64,000 bases of DNA from positions 26,402,385 through 26,466,384 of the forward strand of contig CM067507.1 in NCBI GenBank assembly GCA_034509495.1. The letters run 5' to 3'. Below the pieces are notes generated by a model. The model searched no databases, was not told the origin of the DNA, and saw only the letters and a list, made by a program, of their open reading frames with translations. Both the position numbers and the translations under genes were made by a program. Of this stretch, positions 24,861 through 37,787 are shown piece after piece (the first letter of the stretch is position 1; each line of letters opens with the position of its first letter). The stretch is from Acestrorhynchus altus (lineage: Eukaryota > Chordata > Actinopteri > Characiformes > Acestrorhynchidae).

Positions 24861-25914
24861 TTTGCCGCTTTTGTGTTGCTTATTCAACAAAAGTCACTTT
24901 TTCAGTAATTAAAACTTGATGAAAATCTGAGGACTGAGTTCTGTCTGCCATCACATGTTTGAAAAAAATGCTTATCATTATTTAAATAACCAGATAATTG
25001 TTGTCTAAAAAAAACTATCTACCCAGATACTACATGAGAGGTCTGCTTGATTATCACCATAAATCTATATCTCATTTGTTGTGCCTCAATTGTCCACCTG
25101 CCTCAGCTGTCCATTTGATTTACTCATGTTTTCGCACCTTTCTCATTCACTGTTCATAATGAAATTAAACAGTGACGTTGCTCAGTGTGATGCATGTTGA
25201 TAAATCTGCTGTTTTGACAGCTGTCCCGTTAGAGGACAGAATGAGGAGGCAGAAGGTCAGTGTTCTGTTTGAATGCTGTTGCCATGCTGCAAACCTTAAT
25301 CAAGCCTCCTCGGATTTATTTGGGATTCTACAGTGAGAGAATTCGCTCATGCAGTTGCCGGGAATAACCCAGAAAAAAAAGAGATGATAATCACGTGTAT
25401 GACCAGCGGTTTAAACCCTTTAGGATTACCTCGGAAGGACTCAATCTGTTATATAGGCCTGTCTGGCTGTGGAAAACAAATACAGAAATCTTTTCTGCTG
25501 GTTTTTTCAGCACAGAGGTTAACTTACAAATGGTTGATTGAATAACTTGCTGTTTTTTTATTCATTCAAAATTACAATTAAAGTACAACTTGCAATAAAT
25601 ATATGATATAATAATGGATGGATATTGACAGAAGATTCCTACCTGCATGAAGGAAATGTATATGCATTAATACTACGCAAATACTTATTTAGCTTTGATT
25701 TATTCATAATGAGTGACATATAATATATGTGTCATTGATAATAATGGCCAATAGGTGGAGCCAAAAGCAAATATTTGTAGAGGGTGCTCTGTTGCCTTTT
25801 GTAACATTTTAAGGCATTATTTTCCTCCCTTGTGTAACGAAGAAATTACAAGTGCTGGTCCTTTTAATTTATAACCACCAATCTAATGTACACTGGGAAC
25901 TATTTCTTATTATG
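24861..25914. other. Intergenic, nothing recognised
   Basis: AT-rich DNA between the lingo4 3' end and the repeat cluster at 26 kb. No exon-like sequence was seen. Confidence 0.45.
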
Positions 25915-26170
25915 GTGTATATAATGAATAACACTAAGACACCAGCTCATTTGATGTTTATTTTTTCCAAATCAGTGGTATTACTGTCCACGTAAGGCTT
26001 TCAACCTGATTTCGAAACATTGCTGTGAGGAATTGATTTCATACAGTGACAAGAGTGTTAGAGAGGTCAGGATGTTGGATGATCACCAGCCCACCTAATC
26101 CTAATGTATACCCCTCTAGTCCACACCTGGCATTTGGCATGGTGCCAAGTGAGAGGATGTGAAAAGACAA
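25915..26170. mobile_element. Non-autonomous DNA element, TATATGGACAAAAG family (partial)
   Basis: Shares 'gaaacattgctgtgag', 'catacagtgacaagagtgtt' and 'ggtcaggatgttggatgatc' with the better-preserved copy at 15438-15835. The termini are eroded. Confidence 0.55.
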
Positions 26171-26354
26171 CCAAAAAGTATCAAATATTATATTATTTAC
26201 TATAAAATACATTATATACTAACAGCACTTCACGGGAGGCCATTTGTATTTAATGTACTTTGAATATTGTAGTGTATAGATGTAATGGCTGCACACTCAG
26301 ACACCAGAAACACTGGTCAGATAGAGGAGCATATTGTTTAAGAAAACTATATCT

Positions 26355-27080
26355 TCAAAAGTCTGTAGACGGCTGCTCATCCAGTGTTTCTTCTGAAATC
26401 ATGATTTGCATTTTTGTTTGAGTTTGATGGTTTAGCTTTACGAGCATAATTAAACTAACTAAGCTAAGTAATGGCTAAGCTTGACCACCGAGGTTGACCC
26501 ACATGACCAAGCTAGTTGACCAGCATGACCAAGCTGGTTGACCAGTATGATTAAGCTAGTGGACCATCATGACCAACTGTTTGACCATTATGACCAAGCA
26601 TGACCAAGATCAAATGCAACACACACCATGTTGGTTTTCACCTGGATGACCAGCTTTTCAACCACCGTGTCCATCAAAAGCCAGCATAAATCATCTGAAA
26701 CCAGCTACCAGCAAAGATGGCCCCTTTCAGTACAGGTGTAATAACAACCTTTAGCCTTAAATTTACACTACATATTAAAACTTTGCTGTTAAAATCTGAC
26801 TGCATTCGGGTACAAGAGCATCAGTGAGTTCAGGTCCTGTTGCATGATTAATTCTGGATCACAAAAGCCACTCCTACTCATTCTAAAGCTATTCTGGGTG
26901 CTCCATCACTCCAGAGAACACAGTTGCTTTATATACCTCTTTATCTGGTGATTGTCATTGGGCACTGTGACCTTAGACTCCTGGAGCTGCAGGGCATTCC
27001 ATTCTATCAGCACTGCATTCCTATAGAGATTATATAAACTGAATGTGTGCAATTGAATGCCTGCTTGAACAATGAAGTAA
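26355..27080. mobile_element. TATATGGACAAAAG-family copy interrupted by another repeat
   Basis: The left part (ccagtgtttcttctgaaatc, about 26380) and the right part (from about 26740, with ttctggatcacaaaagccac and tccatcactccagagaacac) match the copies at 6476 and 15438. They are separated by unrelated GACCAAGCTGG-type sequence at 26410-26735, so a later insertion has split this copy. Confidence 0.5.
26410..26735 (+). repeat. GACCAAGCTGGTT word-repeat block, left arm
   Basis: Contains many imperfect copies of a roughly 11-22 bp word such as gaccaagctggttgaccagc. Near its start, 26412-26435 (tttgagtttgatggtttag within it) is a perfect 24-bp inverted match to 28364-28387. The same word family in reverse complement fills 27830-28480. 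Confidence 0.7.
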
Positions 27081-27420
27081 AAGCAGCAGAGTTCACTATG
27101 AATGGATGAATGTTATACTGTCTAACAGACAGTCAGAACTCCTAAGGGGAGATTCCACCATTTTTATACCTGTATATTATTAAGATATGAAGATATTCAG
27201 CTTAGTTTGAGCACCTTTCTACAGAACTCTAGAGTCGGAATTGTTCACAGCAGTGGAGATGCCTTAGGTGTTTACCGCTCACAGAAAGAGATGAATCTCT
27301 GCTTTGAAAAACAGTTTGTAAAATATATACATGGTGGAGTAGAATTTAATTTTTATTAATTTTATTTAGTATAATATATAACATGTAGATTCACTTGGTT
27401 ATTTTAGATTGTAAATATAG

Positions 27421-27633
27421 TATATAATAATAATATAGTATATAATAATAATATAGTATATAATAATATAGTATATAATAATAATATAGTATATAATAAT
27501 AATATAGTATATAATAATATAGTATATAATAATAATATAGTATATAATAATATAGTATATAATAATATCGTATATAATAATAATATAGTATATAATAATA
27601 TAGTATATAATAATAATATAGTATATAATAATA
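27421..27633. repeat. AT-rich minisatellite with two unit lengths (18 and 15 bp)
   Basis: The long unit L is tatataataataatatag (18 bp). The short unit S, tatataataatatag (15 bp), lacks one AAT triplet. The order read directly is L L S L L S L S S L S L, then a partial unit. The ninth unit has one variant base pair (cg for ag). Three artificial frames of Tyr, Ile and Leu repeats cross it on the minus strand and are not genes. Confidence 0.97.
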
Positions 27634-27829
27634 GCACTGCACCACTGCACTCATAAAATGCAGGTTCACTTTTCAACCATTTTAGTTTCTTGAAGAACCA
27701 CTTCTGTAAAAGAGGTGTCTGGGTGTGAAGAGCCTTCATGTTGGTACAGAACCTTTATATCAAGCAAGGACGCTTTACCCTGCTGAAAAATCCAGCTCAA
27801 TACCGGCTTTTCTGGTCATTTTCAGGTGG

Positions 27830-28480
27830 CAATGTCCTGATCAAGGTGATGATCAAGGTGGTTGACAAGGTGGTCATCGGGCTGAAAGCCCTATGCTCAT
27901 CAGCTAGTGGGTTAACCAACTCTTGACCTTGCTCATGCCGGTCAACCAGCTTGGTCTTGTTGGCCATGCTAGTCACACAGCTCTGTCTTGTTAATAATGC
28001 TCATTAACCAGCTTAATCTAACTGGTCATACTGGTGAACCAGATTATTATGATAGTTTTCTAGTTTGGTCATGCTGCTCAAGCAGCTTAGTCTTGCTGGC
28101 CAAGCTGGTTAACAAAGTTGGCCATGCTGGTCAACCAATTTGGTCTTTCTGGTTATGTTGATCACATAGCTTGGGCTTATTAATGATGATGATTGACCAT
28201 CTTAGTCATGCTGGTCATACTTGTTAGCCAGCTTATTGTGATAGTTTTCCAGCTTGGTCATGTTGGTCAACCAACCTGCTCTTACTGGTCATCCTGGTCA
28301 ACTGGCTTGATCTTGCTGATCAACCAGTATGGTCAAACTTGGTTGATTGTGTTTGCAGACCAACTAAACCATCAAACTCAAACAAAAGCACACATTAAGC
28401 TATAGTCAAGGGCTAAGTTGGTCGACTAGCTCCACATGCTTTACCAGCTTGAGTTGACCAGGCTGTATGTGGGTATATGT
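27830..28480 (-). repeat. GGTCAACCAGCTTGGTC word-repeat block, right arm
   Basis: Many imperfect copies of ggtcaaccagcttggtc and tggtcatgctggtca, the reverse complement of the words at 26410-26735. Its right side carries the 24-bp inverted match 28364-28387. The open frames across it are repeat artefacts. Confidence 0.7.
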
Positions 28481-28779
28481 GGGTATAACCACATATTTCT
28501 TTACAAACATAATTCTTTATAAAACAATAAGGGGACCTTCTATGGCATCACTCAAATAACCCTTGGTGGCACCTTTATTTTTAAGAGTGCGTGAAGAAAC
28601 CTGAGTCTGTTATGCTCCACAGAGCACCCATTTCCACTAGTATGACTTTAGATTGCACCTCATTGGCTGAACTGTAAGATGTTCCCTTCCAATTACCTTT
28701 CAATATGTAGACTGATTAGCACAATTTTATAGAGTAAAGCTTAGTTTAACAACCTGGTGTAAAGTTGCTGGACGGTTTA

Positions 28780-29045
28780 AAGCCTGAACATCTCTCTCAT
28801 CCCTCCTCTCTCCTTCGGGGAGGGTGACGTGCAGCCCATCACCCCGACTTCCTCTCAGAGATGGTGAGGGACAGAAGGACTTAGACTAGCACTGAGACCA
28901 ATGCTGCGTATTAAACCATAGCCTCAACCTGCCATTCAACGTCGGGCGATTTGGAGAAAGGATTTTTCCGACTCATAGTTCCGAGGACGCTCTTCTCGCC
29001 TTTCTAACAGCAGGATCGTCTGTTTCGGGAACATCTCAGATCATC
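28780..29045 (+). promoter_or_regulatory. sema7a promoter-proximal region and 5' UTR
   Basis: G+C and CpG rise just before the sema7a start codon (for example aacgtcgggcgat near 28940 and ccgaggacgctc near 28981). A TGACGTG element near 28827 resembles a CRE/E-box core. No convincing TATA box. The transcription start cannot be placed from sequence. It supplies at least the leader immediately before ATG 29046. Confidence 0.5.
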
Positions 29046-30305
29046 ATGAATCGGATTCTTCTGACGACCCTCTTTTCTATAGTTCTGGCTGAAAAATCGC
29101 CTCGTCTGAAATTTACAGTCCAAGGTAAGCAGAGCTTTGGTCAAGACTTATTAACCCAAGGATAATACGTCACCCCGAATTCTGGAAACATCTCATTTTT
29201 GCAAAGGTGGACAGAAACGCCCTGTTGGTCCAGTGTTGTTTACACTCTAAAGTAGCCTGCTGTGGAATAACCAGGGTGCTGGATGTGTTTGATTTCTAGC
29301 ATGAAGACCATGTTCCACATAAACATCTGAGATAACTAAATACTGGATGTACAGTTGCGAATGCAGTGTGTTTTCACCGCATGCCTTGTGTTTCTTATCT
29401 GCCTTAAATGCATGCAATGGGGGGAAGATCTGATCTCAGGACCTAATGTACTCAATCCTCACTTTATGGAGCAGGGCGCGTGCGTTACTTATTAACAGCC
29501 TGACCATGGAGGGTTTGATGGAGCTTTTCTTGTGTGGACATTGGGGGATGTCATTGATTGAAGAGCATACAAGCACATGCAGGATGTTGCCCACCCTTAG
29601 TGGCATTTCTTTCTCTCTTTTCTTCTCTTCTTTTTTTATGTGATAGCAGTGGGAATAATGCATAAACCAATATTAAACGACACCCTATGAAATATTCATA
29701 TGGCCTCAAGCCAGTGCACTAAACTAATCAACCCAGAAGAGTCCGGGCTGGCTGAATACTGCAGACACTGCGTCTGATTTCCTCAAGAAAGCCATCGGCT
29801 CAGTGTCACCGTTATAGATGAGAGTGGTCAAACATAGATATTGGGTCGATATTTATGGCTTCGTATCCATGGTAACGCCATCTTGACACAGGTCTGTCTT
29901 TTACCAGTTGGTAAACTGTCTCAGGTTATAAGCACTTGATCTTTTCAGAGACTGTTTCAAGCCACAGTCACCCACAGGCATGGATAACAACGGGGGGAGT
30001 GCAGGACCTCATTCCACTTTTCCCTGTTAAGGCTGCTGGAGAGCAAACAGAGGCTGGATGAAAGAAAAAGAAGGTGGTGGTGGTGGTGGTGGTGGTGAGG
30101 GGGGGGACCTAACAACTAGAACAACACGTTTGCTGAACGTTGCACAACGTTATTTCATGCTCGTTGTGGTGCGCGTAAGTGGCCAAAGCTGCAGAACTGC
30201 ATTGCAGGTACGAGCTAATGGAGATGATGCCATTGCAGCAGCCGAGGCTTTCCGGAGCAGAAAACACACGCGACCTCGTAAAATGCGCGCGCGCACTCAT
30301 GCACA

Positions 30306-30364
<59 letters not shown>

Positions 30365-33300
30365 GAAATGGCCCGTGGAAAATTCCACATAATCCAGAAC
30401 ACACTTAGTTATTCTATGCACGCCTCAGCACTGGTTCAGTCCTCTTGCGGAACCACACAACCAGTGGTGATGGGGTCTTGTGATACAGCCGTGTCAATAG
30501 AGATGGAAAATCCAGGTCCAGAAGGTAGAAATCCGTCGCAGGATTGTGCTCCGACCGCCTGGGCGGCTGCGTGTTTGGCTGAAACACGCTCTGACAGTCG
30601 GAACAAAATCCTGCGACGGATTTCTACTTTCTGGACCTGGATTTTCCACCGCCACTTCTCAACGTCCCTTTGGTCGTCTTGTCTCCTTCAAAGGGTCTTG
30701 CACCCCTCTAGATCTTTAATGTGGTCTTACTCAGTCGGCCGACCCTGAAAACACCCATAAAGACACAGCTGAGGCTTTTATTCTTAGCGCCCGTTTCAGC
30801 ACCATGGACAGTATCGACCGGCTTTATCTCGGCCAAATGGAGGCGCGTCCTCAATTCAAAGCACGTCTTTCAGGATTCACAAAGGAAGGACAACACACAA
30901 CCGTCTGATCAGCCACTATTCTCCACATCATATGATATTATGGGGAAAAAAATCATTCTCTTCTGAAAATGGAGCCCAGAGTGCGCTTAAAAAGGTTATG
31001 CCGCACTTACCAACGCCTGGGTTGTTGGATTTCAAGCACCTGTTGATGATGAATAAGAAACAGTTCGTTCTGTATGCCAATGTAGAAATTTTACACAGAG
31101 CTTTTTAAAGGGATGTGCCAAATGTAACCACATACTGGAGTCTGAATAGGGTTGCAAAATGTGTTTGGTGCATTTGGTGCATTTATGTCATGTCAGCTGT
31201 ATATTATACAGAGATAATGAATGTATTTCTCTCAGACATGGATTTATTATGCAACGTGATTTATGATGTAACATTGATACGTGCTATGAATGGATGCATT
31301 GAAGTGTTTTGTGAAACATGTCCCTTTATGCTTCTATCTGATATTTTTTTGTTAATATTGAGTTAATCACATACTCTTATTCTGCGACCCTTCTTAATGT
31401 TACGAAAGGTGTTTGTATGCATTTAGACTGTTTCTTAAAATTGAACATTTTGGGCTCTGTAGCGCAGTGATCTAATGCTCTAGCATTATGATCCAAGGAT
31501 TGCAGGTTCACATCCCAGGTTATGCTGCTTATCATCAGTCAGTCAGAGTCAGAGAGAGCAAAACTGGCCATGCTCTGTCTGTGGGTTGACTGTGCTCTAT
31601 CAGTGTGTTCTGCTAACTGTTGTATTGGAGCTGGGGACCTGGCCCTTTCCTCCAAACTCATTGTCTGCCCAGGAAGGATGCAATGGTTGCAGTTTGAAAG
31701 GAATCAGTGGTTGGCTTCACATATATTGGAGGAGGCACATGCTAGTTTCTTCATCATATCTTCATGAGGTTTAATTTCTCAAAACTGCTCGGAATGAAGA
31801 CACAAACTTGTGGTTCTTAGTGGATTATTTGAATAATCTGACTCTTCATCTTCCTGATGTTCTTAAAACCTTTGAATATGTTGTTTGCATATGCATTGAA
31901 AAAGTGGCAAACTTTCAGATTCAGAAAATAGACTAAATCATGCCTTTCATTGTTGTTAGCTCAGTATTAGTTTAATTTAAAATAATTTACATTTCCATTT
32001 TCAGGTTATTTTAGTTAAACATCAAATAAGTACTTTTACCCAGAGTGAATGGAATATACACATGAAACTCATTTAATGTACTCAATTGAACATCAAGAAC
32101 TGTTGGAGTGTATTTCACATTTATATCATTTGTCATTTTGGGAGCAACAATAGTCAGAAAGGACATTAATTATGTCTACATTGTTGTCAGTAACTGTTTA
32201 TATGGTATTGTGTATTATGTGGAAACGGTGTACACATTTGAATCAAGTAAATTCAATCAGTTTATTTTTCCAGTATGTACCTTGACCCTGTGTAAACTGC
32301 CTTTCAGAGCCAGCAAGGTTTCACTTCATGAAACCAGAGAACTACATGACGATGTACCACCAGCAGGGTAGCGATGTTCTGTATGTGGGGGGCCAAGCGG
32401 TCATCTATATGATCTCATTCGCCCATAAAGACGTGCAAGAGACAATGGTATGCACCTGACATGGTCACCTAATACCAACACCAGATTGCCCTCAGCAGAG
32501 AATGAAACTGTTCCGTAATATAAAAGAGCACGGACATCAGAAACCAGGTCAAAATCAGATCAGAACTATTATGAAAGAAAATATTAAGAATATTTGAAAA
32601 TACAAAAAGAACGAGTCATGACACTGAAGATTTTTTTACTAAAAAGTCTTTCACTGGAAAAAACAACTCAAGCTGAAGGTTAAGAACCAAAAGTGTTTCT
32701 TCTGAAGGCAACTCCCTTAAAGAGGTTAAAGTCTGCTTTAGGCCAAGGTAAAAAAAACCAAAACAAAACAAGGACAGTTCATATAAATAAATGATTGTCT
32801 TACACGTTTCTGTCAAAACAATGAATGATTGAGGAGTGAAATATGAAACTAAGTATTACTGTATGTTATTGATCCACACATAGATACCGGTAGTGACTGA
32901 TGAAAGTGCTAAAGAGGCGTGCCTTTCCAGATCAATACCTCTACAGGTAAGAGGAACTTTGTTTGATTGGCAGCTTTGTTTTTTGGCAGCTCTATAAACC
33001 TAATGTTTAAGAGGGAATGCAGTGTCACACTGTAAAACTATAAAGGAAAAAGTTGCAAAAATGGACAGAATCCAGATATTTGGAGAGCAATATTTACACT
33101 ACAGCTGTCAGTAGGTGTCAGTTAAGTGACTGCATGTTACTGTATTTTGATAAGCCAAGAACAGTTTATTGTGTTGTTGACAGTATGTTTCTATAGAAAT
33201 CTATCCCAGAATGTACATAAATCTTCTACAAAAAAGATAAATCAATAGGTATTTTCAACAGAAACAGAAATATTGAAATGAAAAATAAAATTTAATGCGC

Positions 33301-36075
33301 ATTTAAAATGGAAATGTATTAGATATGTAGATGAACATGCTTTTGTTCACAACAGTTACTGTGATTTTAATTATGTAAATTTATTAGTGTACAATACTGT
33401 CAATTTAGAAACAGTAGGACATAACAGGCCACACAGCTGCCAGTAACCTACAGGAAATTGCATTCTCCTGTCTGATCTGGAATAGAATTAGAATAGAAAC
33501 TGAAACAGACACTTTGTGTGTATATGGACCCAGATTCTCGTCACAAGGGCCAGTCAGAGCAGAGAGCAGAGCACAGTGGCCTCATTCTAAATCTACCGAA
33601 ATAGTCATATGTGACAAGCGGAACATCACTCATCGTCTCAGCAGACTGAATGGGGTTATGTTTTAAGGTTAATGGCTTGGAACAGAACTCCTGGGAATAT
33701 CAAATACATCTAAAAGGTTGAACTAAAGATGTGAAGGAAGGACTAAATAACACATTTATTATTTATGTCTGCAGTCTGTACAAACTTATGTCCATGTCAT
33801 GCTTGATCTTATATGTTAATTCGAGACATATTTTGCTGAGTGTGTACAGTTAAGGTATTAAATCAGGTATATGATAATTGTTCTTTAATGTTCTAATGTG
33901 TTCTTTCATGTTGCATAGCTCGAGTGTGATAATTTCATCACTGTCATTGAGAAAGTCAATGACACCTTTGTGGTGTGCGGGACAAATGCAGGCACTCCTA
34001 AATGCTGGCTACTGGTAAGGGGCTGAATATTTCATTCTTCATACACAGACAGCATAAATGTGCATAGTCAACAAGATGTTACTGTAGGAAAACCACATCC
34101 TCCATGTCCACAATGGGAACTTTATAGAACAAGGGAAGTATGTTTCAATAATGTATACCAGTCAAAAGTCAAACACACAATATTTCCATTTGTTATCTGG
34201 ACACAAATGTAAAGCAGGCCAAAGTTAAGCAGTGAAATGGCTTTTAAGGGAAATAATAAACTCAAGGGCTTTTTTAGGGAATAAGTCATTTGTTACTTAC
34301 AGCTGGTCTGTTACGATGGAGGTGCATTAAGCTTAAAAATCATTGCAAACAATTTCCAGTTTATAAACCCTTTGTATAAAAGTAGTGTTGGAACAGACTG
34401 TATTACTGCATTCCCTTCCACAGTATTTAAATAACATCGTCTGGTGAGATAATAATTAAAATAGAAAATAATGTAACAAAGGAAGTTGGATAAATCATTA
34501 TAACTCTAGAAAGTGTATATATTTCATATAGAGAAATTACAAATAGAGCATTCTGAGTAGACTTTCAACACCATCAGAAGACTCCTAGAAACTGGAGAAC
34601 ATTGAAGAGGTTTGACAGAGTTCTGACCTAAATCAAATCCTCAACATCATCAGAAGACACCTTGCTGTTGCACTGCTGTACAAAGGCACAGACACAGCCT
34701 TATATCTATTCCCTGTAGAGAAGCATTGCCAATAAAAAGGACTCTTTTGATCAGATAAACATGAACTTATTGCCAAACATGGGCTAGAGGGGTTTAAAGC
34801 CCCCCCAGCATCGAGCTGAGGTGGGGTGGTGATCATCCAAAATCCTGATCTCACTAACACTTTTGTCTCTGAATGCAATCAATCACTAGAAAACCCCTAC
34901 TTTTGGATGAACCAATAAATGAACTTTAGTGGGAATGCTTTGCCATGCTTTGGTTCGACTTTAACAGACAGCATTGGTTACAAAGTTCAGTATTAATGAG
35001 CGCAGACTTGTAACCATAGAAAAGCCTTACAAATTAAGCAACCAGTTTAATTTTCCATATCAAACATTCTGATAGATTACAAGAGTAATGAGTACAGTCT
35101 TGGTTAAACACAAGGTAGAATTTTCCACTGACATACTAAAATGTCCAAAGGGTAATGAGGCTTGTGTGCATCTGTTCTTACATCTGCAACTTCAGTTGTA
35201 GTTCAGCTCATTATTTCACTGAAGCTGCACCACATTTACAGTGATCAAAACACTTTATAGTTGTTTGTGGTGCAGGTGCTGTGAAATCGTTAGATCTAAT
35301 CACACAAGTCCAGAAGAATATATTGTCCTTTTAAAAGGAGAAACATCATGGTGGGCTGTTTATAGAAATGAACTTCAAAGTTGTTATGGCATCACTTTTC
35401 ATCTTAAAGTTTTCACCTTTGCTTTCACCAGGTCAACAAAACTGTCCTCACAGACATACCTGATCATGGACAGAGGACCTCAGCTTCAGATATTTCCCCT
35501 CCTTTCCCCTCTCAACACTCTGTCAGTCTGGCAGCAGGTAAAGCAGGAGTGGAGCGAGTGTTAACTCCTCTTCATTAGACATTTTCCAAGTCCAGCATTC
35601 TCATCTAGATGAATCAGGCATTCTATTATCAGACAAGAATGTCCTCCTCACAGATGTGCTGATGCATAAACTCTCTCTATCTCTCTTGTTCTCTCTCTCT
35701 CATTCCCTCTCTCCATCTCCCCCTCTCTCAGATGGTAGTCTGTATTCTGCTTTGTCAGCGGTGGCGAAGCAGCCTGGCTCTATCCGTCGCACCTACAGCT
35801 CCAACAAGCTGCTGAAGACTGAGAGCAAATGGCTGCTAAGTGAGTGGGCTGAGGTGTTACAATTACATGCCCAGACATTTTGCTGTTTTGTTTTTTCGTC
35901 TCTTCTTTGTAATTATACTGTTGTTTCATTCAGATGATGCGATTTTATTTTTACAATAAAATATGACTTTTAGTAAAGTGTTTCCCATAATTCTTGATTA
36001 TCATTGTATGTAATATACATTTATGTTTTGTAACTAAAACAAAAAGCATAATAATTATAAAAATATAAAGAAACA

Positions 36076-36146
<71 letters not shown>

Positions 36147-37728
36147 TAGTGTTTAGGGTTTAAGTTGCACCCACAATTGAAAGTCATTTAGAATACTGTA
36201 TAGATCTTGTTAAAAGAGGTAATGGTCTAATCCTCGAAACAATGCATGGATGGATAGCCGAGCATACACTATATGGACAAAAGTATGGGAACATTTGAAG
36301 TCTCTACTGCTTCTACCAGATTTTAGAGCATTGTTGTGAAGATTTGATTGCATTTAGAGATAAGAGAGTTAGTGAGGTCAGTTTGTTGGATTCTCGTTCC
36401 AACAATACTGGATGGAGCATTTCACACAGCTCAGAACTGGAGAGCTTAATATCACTTTAACCTGTAAAATGTAAAGTACCTCAAACCAGTCATTAGAAGA
36501 GATGTCCACAAACATTTGGACATATCTAACTGGAGAAGTTGTGTTTATGTTCATGGATAATGGATTAATGGGTTAAGACGTTCGTAAGAATAACAAAAAC
36601 ATTGTTTTTCCAACATGGATTTTTATTATTTGGTTTATTGTATAGCAGTTAGCAAATACATTGATTATTATAGTACCGTTTAGAAGCACTGGGGAGCTGT
36701 GGTATGGCCTGGTAATGAGGCATCCCACCTGTAAGAAGAACAGCTGTCTGTAGCTTATTATCTTCGTTTTGCGAGAGGGAATATTCCAAGAGAATTGTGT
36801 ATATTTAGCTTCTATGGTGCAAAGTCAATATCTGTTTAAATTGCTGAAGGGATAAACGTAAGGGAAAAATCAACACTGCTACAAGGCCAACTGTTTATAC
36901 TGTTTAGCATGAGTAAGCTTTTCCTTCCTTGTTTGGTGGCAATGTGTCAAGCTATGAAAAACCTAAAATGGGATTTAACTTCAAACATCTTTGGGAGAAA
37001 GTAAAAGATATGATCATAAGCATGCAGCTACAAGAATTCATCTTATATTGTCACATAGACTTGAAAGATATTATCTTTAGCTTTAATCATTTGTGTAAGA
37101 TACATCAACTTTAAACGGTATCCTTGCTTCCATCATGTTTATGACAGCTATTGCCCTTTAAAGTGTCCAAGTTCAGTATCAAAAATACCTTCAGTGAGCA
37201 TTAAAATGCATGTGCTTTGAAGTTCAGTCCTGTAAATAGACTGTCACTGTTATTCTGTTCAGTCTATTATCCACAGTGGAGATTGGCTGGCATCTAAGGT
37301 AGAATTCTTCCTTTAAACCACACAGGATTTACGTGCAAGGTTCCGTTCATCTCAAATAAGCTTAAATTAGACTTAGTGCTTGTTTGCTGTGTCTCTTTCT
37401 CTCTTTGTTAGACCCTCGGTTTGCTGGGGCTGTAGTCGTTCCTGCTACACAGAAATACAATGAGGAGATCTACTTTTTTTTCAGCGAGCTCAACAAGACA
37501 GCCAGTTTGGATGAAGAGCCATATCGTGCACGAATTGGAAAAATCTGCATGGTAGCTAAGTAGCTTTGCCTGTGTTTACTGAGCAAATTGAAATCTTTCC
37601 AGTCATTAGAAGTGATCATAATATTCGTGTAATTCTATGTCATTTTGATTTGTGTCTTTTTATTCATTAGAAATCTTTGACCTCTGGAGAATACTGCAAA
37701 TGACTGGGCAGAATTCTTCATGGTCTAA

Positions 37729-37787
<59 letters not shown>

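Larger units (their letters stand above)
29125..32307 (+). other. sema7a intron 1
   Basis: A 3.2-kb first intron. It holds a (GGT)n tract, a (CA)n tract, the 145-bp hairpin at 30504-30648 and a SINE at 31445-31765. The stretch 30100-30900 is richer in CpG than the rest of the intron. Several frames of 60-130 codons there are open by chance or through the CA tract. No alternative coding exon is supported. Confidence 0.8.

Noticed and set aside
27391..27739. Three overlapping 83-111 codon minus-strand frames
   Set aside because: They arise from the AT minisatellite; all three frames are open because the unit lengths are multiples of three and lack stops on that strand.
30058..30748. Cluster of 60-126 codon frames in sema7a intron 1
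   Set aside because: They cross a GGT tract, a CA tract and the hairpin. No family resemblance or splice support; the GC-rich composition explains the open frames.
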